Part shown: in pieces, positions 44,090 to 54,403 of the stretch | Layout of the letters: each line of letters begins with the position of its first letter | How positions within the stretch are numbered: the first letter of the stretch is position 1 | Assembly: GCA_964562175.1 (NCBI GenBank) | Contig: CAZLRV010000010.1 | Span: 19,594 to 83,593, forward strand | Length of the DNA: 64,000 nt | DNA from: CAZCJU01 sp964562175 | GTDB lineage: Bacteria; Bacillota; Clostridia; Oscillospirales; CAG-272 | Reading direction: 5' to 3' | Translations under genes and position numbers: made by a program | Notes under the pieces: model-generated | The model's input: the letters and a program-made list of their open reading frames with translations, nothing else | Told to the model about the DNA's origin: nothing | The model's database searches: none

Positions 44090-46316
44090 CAAGCTCATAA
44101 TATATACCGTGCTTTTTCAAAAGCTCCTCGTGAGTACCTACCTCCGCGACTCTGCCCTTATCAAGCACAACGAGCTTGGTGGCGTTACGCAGAGTGGAAA
44201 GGCGGTGAGCTATCGCTATTGTGGTTCTTCCCGCTGTGAGCTTTTGCAGGGTCTGTTGTATGCTTTTTTCCGTTTCCGTATCAAGTGCCGAGGTAGCCTC
44301 ATCGAGTATCAATATCCTTGGGTCATGCAGTAGCGCACGTGCTATTGCAACACGTTGTCTTTCACCGCCCGATAGTGTATGCCCTCTTTCGCCAACCTTT
44401 GTATTATAGCCGTCGGGGAGCTTAACAATAAAGCCGTGAGCGCCTGCCGCCTTTGATGCCTCTATGACCTCTGTCTTTGTGCATCCTGGCTTGGCGTAGG
44501 CTATATTATCGTATATGGAGCCGGAGAAAAGAAAATTTTCTTGCAGAACAACGCCTATTTGCGAACGCAGTGAATGCTGTGAAATATCTCTTATATCCAT
44601 ACCGTCTATCTTAATGCTTCCGCCGGTAACGTCGTACATACGCATTATCAGATTTATAAGTGTCGATTTACCGACACCGGATCTGCCGACGATCCCTATC
44701 ATTTCGCCGCACTTGATATCGAGGTCTATATTTTTCAAAACGTCACCGCTCTCGTCGTAGCCGAACGATACTCCCTCAAGGCTTATATCGCCGTGTATCT
44801 TAAGGTCTGCGGCGTTTTCTTTATCGGCGACTTCGGGCTTTTCATCGAGTATGTCAAACACCTTTATCATTGATGTATACGCCTTGGTGAGCAATCTCGG
44901 AAGCGAGGCAAGCCAATGTATCGGACCGTATATCAATGTCACATAGCCCGACAGCATCGTCGCATCGCCGAGTTGCATTTCCCCTTTAAGTATCGCATTT
45001 CCGGTATAATAGAGCAGAAAGAACGAGGATAGGTTCAATACAAAGCTCAATAAGGGATGTACCGCATTATATGACAACTCGTTTTTTATGGAGATATCAC
45101 GCTCTTGAGCTATTGCAGCATCGTAGCGTTCCTCTTCTTTTTTCTCCGTACCGAACGCCTTTACGACACGTATTCCCGAAAAGATATCGAACAATACCGA
45201 CGAGCTTTTCGACTCCGCTTGCCACTGACGGTGGTATATTTTGTGCATATATTTATGAAATCTTCTCATAAACAGCGTGACAAACGGCAGAGGTATTATA
45301 ACGAACAGTGCAATGGCAGGCTCGTAAATAAACAGAAACGTGCCTACGCCGAGCAACAGCAGCAGCTGTTGAAGAATATTCGGCAGCTGTGCTATTATAA
45401 AGCTTTCAAGCGCCGCAGTATCCTGCGTTATGCGCCTTATCAGCTCGCCGCTCGTCCGTCTGCTTACGCTTGCCAGCGACAGATTCTGTATCTTTTCAAA
45501 GACTCTGCGGCGCAGGTCGACGATGAATTTCATTCCGATATTCATCATAAGTAGATTTCTCGCTATCGTTATCACATAATTGACGAGATATATCAACAGC
45601 ATTGAGCCGATAACGAGCAGATATTTGCCGAGCAGTGACGGCTGTGCTTGTTGTGTTGTGATAAAATCATCAACGAGCAGCTTGTTTACGTAGGGTGAAA
45701 AGAGGTTTACGCCGATGCCGAGGAAAAACAGCACCACGGCAACGCATATGAGCAGCTTATACGGATCTATAAGCTCCCAAACACGCTTTACTATCTGCTT
45801 TTTATCGACGCAATCCATGCACACCGAGCTGTTTTTCGGATAAGGCTTGGAGCATTTCGGGCAGATTCTGCCCGTACTGAATACGGATGAGGTCGAATAT
45901 ACGCCGTCTTCGATATATCTGTTCATTCGCTTTACCGTATTTGACAGCTTTTCGCTTTGGGCTACAACATCCTTACACAGGATATGTATTTGACCCTTTG
46001 ATACGTATTCAATGCCCACCAGACCGATATACGCCCGATACTCAAATTCGCTCACCTCCGACAGCTCTACGCATTCGCACATTTGCTTGTTTTGAAACGA
46101 ATACAAATGTGCATCCGTAAGCACGCATACGCCGTCGGTCTTTTCGTTTTCCTTTGTTCTGCCGTACTGAAACACCGATATTATTTTTTCTTTCTCGGTA
46201 TCTATTGCCCCGTTCGGCAGAGAGGCGAGTATTTTATTGAGCTTTTCTTCGGGTGTGATTTTCGGGGCTTTCTTTCTTGTCAATTTGTTTTTGACTTTTT
46301 TTATTATATTGCTCAT
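44052..46316 (-). CDS. ABC exporter (fused permease and ATPase) with N-terminal zinc-ribbon extension
   Basis: 754-aa half-transporter. An N-terminal domain of about 150 residues (PH-like beta content) is followed by a zinc ribbon (CPKCSKPYP and CMDC, about 152-172), six membrane segments (about 185-465) and a nucleotide-binding domain with Walker A GRSGVGKST, signature LSGGERQR and Walker B RILILDEATSAL. The extension is unlike ordinary MsbA-type exporters and recurs in the other ABC gene of this cluster. The two probably form a heterodimer. Clusters of this kind with DUF1854 are annotated as cyanophycin-associated in proteobacteria; the substrate here is unknown. Confidence 0.88.
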   Translation of the reverse strand: MSNIIKKVKNKLTRKKAPKITPEEKLNKILASLPNGAIDTEKEKIISVFQYGRTKENEKTDGVCVLTDAHLYSFQNKQMCECVELSEVSEFEYRAYIGLVGIEYVSKGQIHILCKDVVAQSEKLSNTVKRMNRYIEDGVYSTSSVFSTGRICPKCSKPYPKNSSVCMDCVDKKQIVKRVWELIDPYKLLICVAVVLFFLGIGVNLFSPYVNKLLVDDFITTQQAQPSLLGKYLLVIGSMLLIYLVNYVITIARNLLMMNIGMKFIVDLRRRVFEKIQNLSLASVSRRTSGELIRRITQDTAALESFIIAQLPNILQQLLLLLGVGTFLFIYEPAIALFVIIPLPFVTLFMRRFHKYMHKIYHRQWQAESKSSSVLFDIFSGIRVVKAFGTEKKEEERYDAAIAQERDISIKNELSYNAVHPLLSFVLNLSSFFLLYYTGNAILKGEMQLGDATMLSGYVTLIYGPIHWLASLPRLLTKAYTSMIKVFDILDEKPEVADKENAADLKIHGDISLEGVSFGYDESGDVLKNIDLDIKCGEMIGIVGRSGVGKSTLINLIMRMYDVTGGSIKIDGMDIRDISQHSLRSQIGVVLQENFLFSGSIYDNIAYAKPGCTKTEVIEASKAAGAHGFIVKLPDGYNTKVGERGHTLSGGERQRVAIARALLHDPRILILDEATSALDTETEKSIQQTLQKLTAGRTTIAIAHRLSTLRNATKLVVLDKGRVAEVGTHEELLKKHGIYYELVMAQRQMSKMGS

Positions 46317-46317
46317 A

Positions 46318-46866
46318 TTACAAATACAGCTCTAATTTCTTATAGCTCTTTCGGTCAAGAGCCTTGAGTGAGGTTATCTCGTATCTGTTGCCGTCAACAT
46401 CATTCAGAAATATCCTGTCGGAGTCGACTCGGATTATGCTTCTGTACGTATCGTGCAGAGTAAAGCCGAGGCGTCCTTCCTCGCTTTCCGTTTCCCAATA
46501 TGAAAAGCCGTATCTTTCCTTAACGCTGTACACCTTTTTTATTTTGAGAATAAAATATTTTCTCTCAAGCTCTCTGCGCAGTATACGTGCCGTTTTCTCG
46601 TCAAACTCGGATATATCTCTTATCATTCCCACCTCGACATTATCTCGGTCAAGCACGGAAATAAAGCTCTCCTTTTCCTCGTAGGGAAAGGCACGGTGCA
46701 AAAACACTCGCAAAGGCTCGCCCTCCGACCCTTTTTCTTTCATCGTTATATAGCCGTCTCCGGCAAAAAACTCGGTATTTTCGGAGGTGAGATATTTTAT
46801 TATCACGACCTCGGACAGAGCGGAGGTCTTCTCTTCGGTTGACTCGTTTTTTTCTTTTTGTGCCAT
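46318..46866 (-). CDS. DUF1854 protein linked to the ABC exporter pair
   Basis: 182 aa. After a charged start comes the DUF1854 pattern: VFLHRAFPYEEKESFISVLD, VGMIRDISEFDEKTARILRRELERKYF, KIKKVYSVKERYGFSYWE, and the closing DVDGNRYEI. It lies between the two ABC genes with gaps of only one base on each side. Probably a regulatory or assembly partner of the transporter; its biochemical role is unknown. Confidence 0.85.
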   Translation of the reverse strand: MAQKEKNESTEEKTSALSEVVIIKYLTSENTEFFAGDGYITMKEKGSEGEPLRVFLHRAFPYEEKESFISVLDRDNVEVGMIRDISEFDEKTARILRRELERKYFILKIKKVYSVKERYGFSYWETESEEGRLGFTLHDTYRSIIRVDSDRIFLNDVDGNRYEITSLKALDRKSYKKLELYL

Positions 46867-46867
46867 T

Positions 46868-49138
46868 TTATGCCTCTATTCCAATATTTTTCATAGCTTC
46901 GGCTTGCAGCTTATAGAGCTTGTGGTAAATCCCGCGTTTTTCCAAAAGCTCTTTATGCGTTCCGCATTCGGGCATTTTTCCGTTCTCTATAACTATCAGC
47001 TTATCGGCAGAACGCAGAGTGGAAAGCCTGTGCGCTATCATTATGGTTGTTCGTCCGGAACGCAGTGCATCAAGTGCGTTTTGTATCTTTCTCTCCGTCT
47101 GCGTATCCATTGCCGCCGTAGCTTCGTCAAGTATCAGTATTTTCGGGTCCTTGAGTATAGCACGCGCTATGGAAAGTCTTTGCTTTTCTCCGCCCGACAG
47201 ATCCTTGTTTCCGAAGCCTATCTGCGTATCGTAGCCATCCGGAAGCTTGACTATAAAGTCATGCGCTCCCGCCGCCATCGATGCGTTTATCACCTGCTCA
47301 AGGCTTGCATTCGGACAAGCGTACTTGATATTTTCGAGAATACTGCCGGCAAAAAGATAGGTCTCCTGCGAAACTATCGCAATGCTCTCACGCAGCTTTT
47401 CAAGCTTTATATCCTTAACGTCAACACCGTCTACCTTTATACAGCCGCCCGTCACATCGTACAGGCGTATGAGAAGATTCACAAGTGTGCTTTTTCCCGC
47501 ACCGGTATGACCGACTATTCCGAGGCATTCGCCACAGCCTACATCAAAGGACACTCCGTCTATTATCTTCCTCTCTTTTGTATAAGAAAACTCCACATTG
47601 TCAAATTCGACTCTGCCCTTTATCTCGATATCGCGTGCATTCTCGCTCTGTCGCACATCCGGCTCGGCATCCGCTATTTCAAAAAGACGTTGCAGGGCAT
47701 TTACGCATTCGGAAAGTGAGTGGGTCATATCTATAAAGTTGATAAGCGGAGCGTTCAGCATTCCTACATATGAAACGAATGTAAGAAGCGTACCGTACAG
47801 CATACCGTGGTAATTGCTCATTACCATCCAGCCTCCGACGCCCCAAACTATGAGTGTACTTAAGTACATTACCGTATTTGCTATCGGAAACGCCGTATTA
47901 TTATAGACCGTAACATTCTTGTTGTTTTCCTCAAATCTCACAGAGCGTGAATTAAAACGCTTGCATTCCTCGTCCTCACGTGCAAAAGCCTTGACGACAC
48001 GCACGCCGGAGAGCGAATCGGATAAAACGGCGTTCATCGCTCTGTTTGCGGCGTAACGCTTCATTTGCAGAGTACGCATTTTTTTGATTATTCTCGATAT
48101 TATAAACGCAAAAAGCGGAACAACGGATATGCTCAGCACGGCAAGCAGAGGGTTAAGCACAAGCATAATTATCAGAACCGCTATGAACTGCACAATGTTT
48201 ACCAAAAAATACGGTAATCCGTCAACAAACAACCAATATATAGAATTTGCATCGTTGTTTATCTGAGTCATAAGACCGCCTGTCTGTCTGCCTGTGAAAA
48301 ACGACATTGAAAGACGGTTTATACTTGAAAATATCGTTTTTTTCATATTATAAACGACATTTCCCGATACCTTTGCCGATATACAGCCACTCACGGCATT
48401 GACGGCAAGGCGGCAGATCGTTGTGAGAACGACGAGCATCAGTGTAAAGCCGACACGCCCGTAATATTCGCCTCCCTCGCTCAAGACATTATCGTAGAAG
48501 AATGAGGAGGATATGTACGGTGCAACAACACCCAGCGCACTTAATAGAAGCAGAGTGAACACTATTGCCGCCATTGATGCGCCGTAGCCCTTGGCAAAGG
48601 GCAAAAGTCTTTTCAGCAGACCCTTTTTGTCCATACAGCGTGGACAGATCTTACGTGCCGGGTCGGGATATCTGCCTCCGCATTTGGGACATAGCTTTTC
48701 TTTACGCTTGTCCTTATCGCTCGGCGTTATCTCGCCCTTTTCCTTGTATTGCTTAAAATACTCGGAGAAGAGCAGGATATCCTCTTTGTATTTATTTGTC
48801 GTATAGCACACACAGCTCTGCTTCTCACCGCACTTTGAAACGAGTGCGGCACTTGATACCATGGACTCTACCGCAAGCGACTCTGTTTTCTCAAGCGGAA
48901 GGCACAGGACGGAATTTTTGACAAACTCGCAATGCAGATGCGTTCTTCCGTCACCCTTGACCGTATTTTGACCGTACACGACATATAAGATATCGCTCGT
49001 CAGTATAAGCAGACTGTCACCGAGAAGTCTCTCGCCCTGCATATCGGTGCGTGCAAACATGACAATATCATCCAATGTCAATTTGAATTCGTCCAAAACG
49101 GGCAAAAACTCGTTTTGAAATTTACTTATTTCAAGCAT
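46868..49138 (-). CDS. ABC exporter (fused permease and ATPase), second half-transporter
   Basis: 756 aa, same plan as the 44052-46316 product: N-terminal domain, zinc ribbon (CPKCGGRYP and CPRCMDKK), six membrane segments and an ATPase with Walker A GHTGAGKST, signature LSGGEKQR and KILILDEATAAMD. The near-equal length and shared extension support a heterodimer. First gene of the three-gene unit. Confidence 0.88.
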   Translation of the reverse strand: MLEISKFQNEFLPVLDEFKLTLDDIVMFARTDMQGERLLGDSLLILTSDILYVVYGQNTVKGDGRTHLHCEFVKNSVLCLPLEKTESLAVESMVSSAALVSKCGEKQSCVCYTTNKYKEDILLFSEYFKQYKEKGEITPSDKDKRKEKLCPKCGGRYPDPARKICPRCMDKKGLLKRLLPFAKGYGASMAAIVFTLLLLSALGVVAPYISSSFFYDNVLSEGGEYYGRVGFTLMLVVLTTICRLAVNAVSGCISAKVSGNVVYNMKKTIFSSINRLSMSFFTGRQTGGLMTQINNDANSIYWLFVDGLPYFLVNIVQFIAVLIIMLVLNPLLAVLSISVVPLFAFIISRIIKKMRTLQMKRYAANRAMNAVLSDSLSGVRVVKAFAREDEECKRFNSRSVRFEENNKNVTVYNNTAFPIANTVMYLSTLIVWGVGGWMVMSNYHGMLYGTLLTFVSYVGMLNAPLINFIDMTHSLSECVNALQRLFEIADAEPDVRQSENARDIEIKGRVEFDNVEFSYTKERKIIDGVSFDVGCGECLGIVGHTGAGKSTLVNLLIRLYDVTGGCIKVDGVDVKDIKLEKLRESIAIVSQETYLFAGSILENIKYACPNASLEQVINASMAAGAHDFIVKLPDGYDTQIGFGNKDLSGGEKQRLSIARAILKDPKILILDEATAAMDTQTERKIQNALDALRSGRTTIMIAHRLSTLRSADKLIVIENGKMPECGTHKELLEKRGIYHKLYKLQAEAMKNIGIEA

Positions 49139-49154
49139 TTGTTATTTCCTTACA

Positions 49155-52106
49155 TTACATAAGCCCCTCGGATACGAAGCAATAGCGCTCAAGCCAATTA
49201 TCCGGCGAAAAATTACCGTGCGGTGCAAAGGAGGAGGGGGAAACATAGTATATTTCTCCGTCGGGATGATGATGAGGGCCGAGCAGGTTTCTGTTGGATA
49301 TGACAAGCTCTACCTCTATGAGATTGTCGCCCGTGTGCAGTAACTCGGTAACATCCGCCTCACGGTCTTCCCAAAGCATGGTCTTTGCAAGTGTGCCGTT
49401 GACGTAGAGCTTACAGAGAGATGAGCCGAGCAAGCCGAGCTTTATGAATTTTTTCATTTCGCTCGCCTCACACCGAACGCTCTGCGAAAGCTTTATCCTT
49501 CCGGAAAAGAACGGATAACCGTTTTCAACGATATTGCCTCCGCTCATTTTCCTGTTCGGTGTGCTTATGCTGAAGCCTCCGTCACAGAACATCGCACGTC
49601 TTAAGCCGTATGTGAACGGCAGAGAACGAACCGAAAAATCGCCGATGATATAAACGCTTTCTATCTCCGTATCGTATGTAAGCTTGTTCAGCATGGTTTC
49701 GTGAACATTTTGTCCGAACAAGACCTTGTATACGTTTTCGTTCTGATAAAAATCGCCCCTAAAGGTCAATGTGTTTATTCCGTCCTTGATATACGGTGTA
49801 ATATCTCTTGTGCGTATACGTCTGTCTATATAATATCCGTCGTCGTTTGCCGTCACGGGCTTATCGTTGCAGAATATTTCAAAGCCGTTATACTCATGCG
49901 CAAGCTCTATCTTTCCAAGTGAGTCTGTCGGTATCATCGGATCGATAACGAATGTATATCTTATCTCTACCTCGCCTACCGTTCTGTTGTCTATAAGTCG
50001 CCTTTGCACCTCAAGCACGGGTAACGGCTCGCTCCACTCGCCCACCGTTCTGTACTCGGCATAGTCCAAGGTCATGGCATTTTTTGACAGAGGAGTACAG
50101 CTCCAATCCGAGCTAAGCTCGATATATGCTTTATTTTCGACCTTTGCCGACTCCGCAGGTCTTTCGGTGTCCTCAATTACGAAAACGTACGACTGCATAG
50201 GCTCAAAATGAAGCGTTAACCGTCCACCTCTGCGTTTTGGAGCGTAAGTCTTGTTTTCAAGCGGATCGTACAGCATGGCGCACTTGTCATATTCAAACGT
50301 CACCGTAACATCGTAGGCTCTGTCCTTGCTCTGATTTGCGAGGAAATACACGGGCATCTTCTCAAATATTCGTTTCGTTGCGTGTATGTCGCCGCATTCG
50401 CCGTTTTTGTCGTATATTTTGAGTTTTCTCACGCCGAGGCTGTCGAGCATTTTTTGTGTACGCTCATTTAAGTCGATCGGTATCATTTTTTCGTTCAGCT
50501 TTTTTATATCCTCGTCTGCTCTGCCGTTTATCATTGTCGGCGTAGATTTATAATAGAATATAGTGCCGCCCTGCCTTGAAAACTCACGCAGAAGCTCATA
50601 TGTCGTTCTGTCAAGCGTTACGCAGGCGGGTATAACGACAAAGGAATACGTGCATAAGCCGACCCTCAATCGACCGCCCTCGACCGATGCATGGCGAGCC
50701 ATTATATTTTCGTCGCCGAGATGAAATTCAACATGATTGCCCGTAAGCACCGAGAGGCAACGGACAAAATCCACGTCCGATGCGTGAATTGCGGAATTGT
50801 CGCCCGAGGGAGATGAATAGCCTATCCAGCCGCTGTGCATCGGATGTATCACAAGCGTATCCACGCATTCCGCCCCGTCCGCTATGAGCTTTCCGAGCCG
50901 TGCAAAATAATCGTTGAAGCTTGAATAATCGTCCCACCACGGCGATTGGGTAAACATTGACGGGGGATAATCGCGTTTACGACAACCCTTTATCGTATAG
51001 CCCTCAAGGTGCTGGCACATAAAGCTTACGCCGTTCAAATACTGCCATTCGCCTATCCATTTAAGTTCCTCAAACGATACATCCCAGCCGCACATCGCAT
51101 ATGTTTCGGACAAAACGAACTTCTTGCCCGTTTGAGCGGCTACGCTCGACACCTGCTTCGGAATTACGGGGGATGAAATGCTGCGTCTGAGCCAATCCAT
51201 TCCCGGCGTATGCATATACTCGTACATGGGCATTACCCCTGCGGTACAGAGCATTTGAGACATAAGGCTGTCCTCAGCCATGGCGTGACCGGTGAATTTG
51301 CAGCCGTTTTCCTCGCACCACTCGTATATTTGCTTTGCATATGAGCTTGTATAAAGCTCGCTTATCATTCTCCAATAATCGTATCTGAAGCCCTCACAGC
51401 CGTCAAGCTTCAAAAATATGCATATGAGCCCGGAGAGCATATCATATCCGTATTCTTCTTTGAATCGTTCTTCAAGCACGAACGAATACGGCACACGGGA
51501 TCTGGCGTACTGCGGCTCGTCCGTAAAGAAGCCGGGCATCTCGTTACCGAGTTTGTCGCCAAGCTCCGTTTTATATCGCTCGTAGGTGGTGTCGATAAAC
51601 ACCTTGACTACCTTCGGGTCCAATATATCGACGTAATACTCGTTTATATACAGCTTGATATAATACAAACGCTCACCGTCGAAAAGCTTGCTCGTCTCTT
51701 TACCGAGATATCTGTATGAGGTGCCGTCAACGGCATAGCAGGCTATTACCTCGCCCCCCTCGCCGTTCTCGCTCAGCTCGATATACTTCAAGCGGTACTC
51801 ATCTCCCATTTGCGGTATCATACCGCCCGAGGAGCCGGAGGGCCAACCGTCCTCATCGTACGACCACATATCCATACCGACACGCTTGCCCTCATCTACG
51901 CACGCACGTATGCAATCAAACCATTCCTTGCTCATATATTCCGTCGTAAGTCCCGCCCTTGCGTGCATAAACGCACCGCCGAGGTGTGCCTTTTTCATTT
52001 TGGCGATCTGCTCCTTAAGCTCGTCGGGTGTAAGCTTTTCGTTCCACGACCAAAACGGTGTGCCTCTGTACTCCTTCGGCGGATCGAATAAATATTTTTC
52101 TATCAT
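49155..52106 (-). CDS. GH106-like glycoside hydrolase (alpha-L-rhamnosidase type)
   Basis: 983-aa cytosolic-looking protein without a signal peptide. The ATG at 52106 follows TTGGAG and replaces a TTG frame start at 52118. The N-terminus (GTPFWSWNEKLTPDELKEQI, GGAFMHARAGL, WSYDEDGWPSG) matches proteins annotated as GH106 or related hydrolases. A central beta/alpha region and C-terminal beta-sandwich domains (from about residue 680) complete it. Activity on rhamnosides of plant or bacterial glycans is inferred from family; catalytic glutamates were not located with certainty. Confidence 0.7.
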   Translation of the reverse strand: MIEKYLFDPPKEYRGTPFWSWNEKLTPDELKEQIAKMKKAHLGGAFMHARAGLTTEYMSKEWFDCIRACVDEGKRVGMDMWSYDEDGWPSGSSGGMIPQMGDEYRLKYIELSENGEGGEVIACYAVDGTSYRYLGKETSKLFDGERLYYIKLYINEYYVDILDPKVVKVFIDTTYERYKTELGDKLGNEMPGFFTDEPQYARSRVPYSFVLEERFKEEYGYDMLSGLICIFLKLDGCEGFRYDYWRMISELYTSSYAKQIYEWCEENGCKFTGHAMAEDSLMSQMLCTAGVMPMYEYMHTPGMDWLRRSISSPVIPKQVSSVAAQTGKKFVLSETYAMCGWDVSFEELKWIGEWQYLNGVSFMCQHLEGYTIKGCRKRDYPPSMFTQSPWWDDYSSFNDYFARLGKLIADGAECVDTLVIHPMHSGWIGYSSPSGDNSAIHASDVDFVRCLSVLTGNHVEFHLGDENIMARHASVEGGRLRVGLCTYSFVVIPACVTLDRTTYELLREFSRQGGTIFYYKSTPTMINGRADEDIKKLNEKMIPIDLNERTQKMLDSLGVRKLKIYDKNGECGDIHATKRIFEKMPVYFLANQSKDRAYDVTVTFEYDKCAMLYDPLENKTYAPKRRGGRLTLHFEPMQSYVFVIEDTERPAESAKVENKAYIELSSDWSCTPLSKNAMTLDYAEYRTVGEWSEPLPVLEVQRRLIDNRTVGEVEIRYTFVIDPMIPTDSLGKIELAHEYNGFEIFCNDKPVTANDDGYYIDRRIRTRDITPYIKDGINTLTFRGDFYQNENVYKVLFGQNVHETMLNKLTYDTEIESVYIIGDFSVRSLPFTYGLRRAMFCDGGFSISTPNRKMSGGNIVENGYPFFSGRIKLSQSVRCEASEMKKFIKLGLLGSSLCKLYVNGTLAKTMLWEDREADVTELLHTGDNLIEVELVISNRNLLGPHHHPDGEIYYVSPSSFAPHGNFSPDNWLERYCFVSEGLM

Positions 52107-52133
52107 AATTAACTCCAAGTATTTATTGTATAT

Positions 52134-52163
52134 ATTCTATCATATAAACTACTCCGATGTCAA
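52134..52163 (-). promoter_or_regulatory. Promoter of the GH106-like gene
   Basis: On the minus strand TTGACA (52163-52158) and TAGAAT (52139-52134) with an 18-base spacer, 27 bases before the start codon. Confidence 0.65.
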
Positions 52164-52265
52164 GATAAATCGTCATTTTTTTCGCATTTATTCCGTGTTT
52201 TTTTCGTTTGCGTTGCGGTGCGAAAAAACATTGTGCGATAATTTCGTCAATTTATGAAAAAGTAC

Positions 52266-52294
52266 TTGATTTTTTCGCCGAAATAAGCTATAAT
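52266..52294 (+). promoter_or_regulatory. Promoter of the membrane glycosyltransferase-like gene
   Basis: TTGATT (52266-52271) and TATAAT (52289-52294) with a 17-base spacer, 37 bases before the ATG at 52332. Confidence 0.75.
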
Positions 52295-52331
52295 CGATTA
52301 AACAAAAACATTTGCGATTCGGGAAGTAATA

Positions 52332-54383
52332 ATGAGCATATCGAAAAAGAACATTATATTCGCCGCAGTATGTATAATCGTCGTGCTGTTTTGCGAAGTA
52401 TTTATATTCAATTATCAAAGCTTCATCACACCGGGTAACGGCACACCCGCGCAGCTTGACATTTCGCAAGCCACGCTTGTCGGCTTGAGCTGTGAGAACG
52501 GTGTGTACAAAAGCACCGGGGAAAAATTCAGCATTGAATTTAATGATATAGACGTACCCGTCAAGACTATACGCACACATATCGACTTTGCAAGCGGTTA
52601 TGTCGCCGACCTCTCGGCGGATTTTACGGATGATACGAACATGAGCTACTCCGGCAGATACGGTCTTATTACCCACCGTGTCATAGGCGGTGATGAAAAC
52701 AGTGAATTTATACACGTGCAAACATCTGGTAAGGTACACGACCTAAGGTTCAGATTTACATTGCCGAAGAACACCGTCGTGACATTCGATGGCGATGCGA
52801 TAAGCCTGAATGCGCATATGCCTATAAGCTTTTCATTTGTCCGAGTGTTCATCATTCTTTTTGTCGTTTTTCTGCTTCGTTTTCTTTTCAAATCGGGAAT
52901 ATCCGGCAGACCCATATCTGATTGCAAGGCGGATGTCGGTTATATCACCTTTGTGGTTGCCATTGTATGCGTGCTTATTGCCTTTCTTCTCGTGCTTACC
53001 TCGGTCACCTCGTTCGGTGAGCTTTTCACGCTTATCCGTCCGAACCAAATAACTCAAGAGCTTGTCGACGCTTTTGAAAACGGACAGCTTCACTTGCTAC
53101 GTCCCGTCGAGGATGAGCTGCTTGAGCTTGAAAACCCCTACGATTGGAGCGAGCGCAGAGAGTCGGGCGTATCTTTTGCTTGGGACCATCTGTTTTACAA
53201 CGGTAAATACTATTCCTACTACGGTATAGCTCCGGTGCTTTTGCTGTTCTTGCCGTATCATATGCTGACAGGCAATTATTTTCCGTGTAATCTTTCGGTA
53301 TTTATTTTCGGTGCCTTGGGGCTTGTCTTCTTGGTTTTGGCATTCAAACGCTTCATGCGGGCGTTATTTTCGGATATTCCGTTCGGTATATATCTCTCGT
53401 CCTTGCTAATGCTCGTATGCTCCTGCGGTATATGGTACTGCTTTTTGACACCGAATTTCTACGAAATAGCTCAAAACTCCGGCTTTATGTTCGTAACTTT
53501 AGGGGCTTGGCTCTTGTTTTCGTCAAACATATTGCAAAAAGACGAAAGGATTCGTTATTTGCCGCTTGCCCTCTCGTCCGCCGCCCTCTCGCTCGCCGTT
53601 CTCTGCCGTCCGACAACGGCGGTGTGGTGTATCGCCTCCGTGGTAATTATCGCCTACGGCTTTGTTGTGAGAATAAAGGTCACGCAAAAGAAAGAAAAGG
53701 TCGCCTATCTGCTCTCCTCACTGCTTCCGTTCGCACTGATCGGCGGTGTGCAGATGATGTATAACTATCTGCGTTTCGGTTCGTTTATCGACTTCGGCAT
53801 ACAGTACTCACTTACGATAAACGATTTCACACGCTCGGAATTTTCCGTAAATCTCGCACTTATCGGCTTTTACAACTTCTTGCTTGCCGTCCCCGTTATC
53901 AATACAAAATTTCCTTTTATTCACGCAAGCTACTCCGACCTTGATATAAACGGCTTCTATTATATGGCAAACGACGATGCAATAGGTATATTCTTCCGTG
54001 CCTTGCCGATGATATTCATATTTTTTGCTCCGAGCGTATTCGGCACGCTTGAAAAGAAAAAACGTATTTTCCCGTCCGTTATCTGGTTGCTTTGCACCTT
54101 GGTGTTGCCGTTCGTTATAATATTCTCGATATGGGAAAGCGGCTACGGCGTTCGGTATTGTGTTGACTTTGCATGGCAAATGCTTTTGGGTGCTTTTACG
54201 GTAATGTTCTTATATTACCGCCGCCATCCCGAAAAGCGTAACGCCGTAAAGAATTTTACGTATATATCTCTTATCCTGTGTATGCTCGTTGCCGCGGCAA
54301 CGACGGTAGAATATACAAAGACCTCGGTAGGCTACGACCAAGCGGTCGAGGCTATCGCAAACGGTCTGGAATTTTGGCATTGA
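52332..54383 (+). CDS. Polytopic membrane protein resembling lipid-linked-sugar glycosyltransferases
   Basis: 683 aa. One N-terminal membrane helix, an extracytoplasmic beta-rich domain (about 35-160), then about ten membrane segments. The loop after the third membrane segment contains charged ENPYDWSERRESGVSFAWDH and YNGKYYSYYGIAPV, reminiscent of the first periplasmic loop of GT-C enzymes. I cannot assign a GT family. The partner GT2 gene 20 bp downstream makes the pair typical of undecaprenyl-phosphate-sugar decoration of the cell surface. Confidence 0.65.
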   Translation: MSISKKNIIFAAVCIIVVLFCEVFIFNYQSFITPGNGTPAQLDISQATLVGLSCENGVYKSTGEKFSIEFNDIDVPVKTIRTHIDFASGYVADLSADFTDDTNMSYSGRYGLITHRVIGGDENSEFIHVQTSGKVHDLRFRFTLPKNTVVTFDGDAISLNAHMPISFSFVRVFIILFVVFLLRFLFKSGISGRPISDCKADVGYITFVVAIVCVLIAFLLVLTSVTSFGELFTLIRPNQITQELVDAFENGQLHLLRPVEDELLELENPYDWSERRESGVSFAWDHLFYNGKYYSYYGIAPVLLLFLPYHMLTGNYFPCNLSVFIFGALGLVFLVLAFKRFMRALFSDIPFGIYLSSLLMLVCSCGIWYCFLTPNFYEIAQNSGFMFVTLGAWLLFSSNILQKDERIRYLPLALSSAALSLAVLCRPTTAVWCIASVVIIAYGFVVRIKVTQKKEKVAYLLSSLLPFALIGGVQMMYNYLRFGSFIDFGIQYSLTINDFTRSEFSVNLALIGFYNFLLAVPVINTKFPFIHASYSDLDINGFYYMANDDAIGIFFRALPMIFIFFAPSVFGTLEKKKRIFPSVIWLLCTLVLPFVIIFSIWESGYGVRYCVDFAWQMLLGAFTVMFLYYRRHPEKRNAVKNFTYISLILCMLVAAATTVEYTKTSVGYDQAVEAIANGLEFWH

Positions 54384-54403
54384 AATGCGGAAAGGTTAAA
54401 AAA

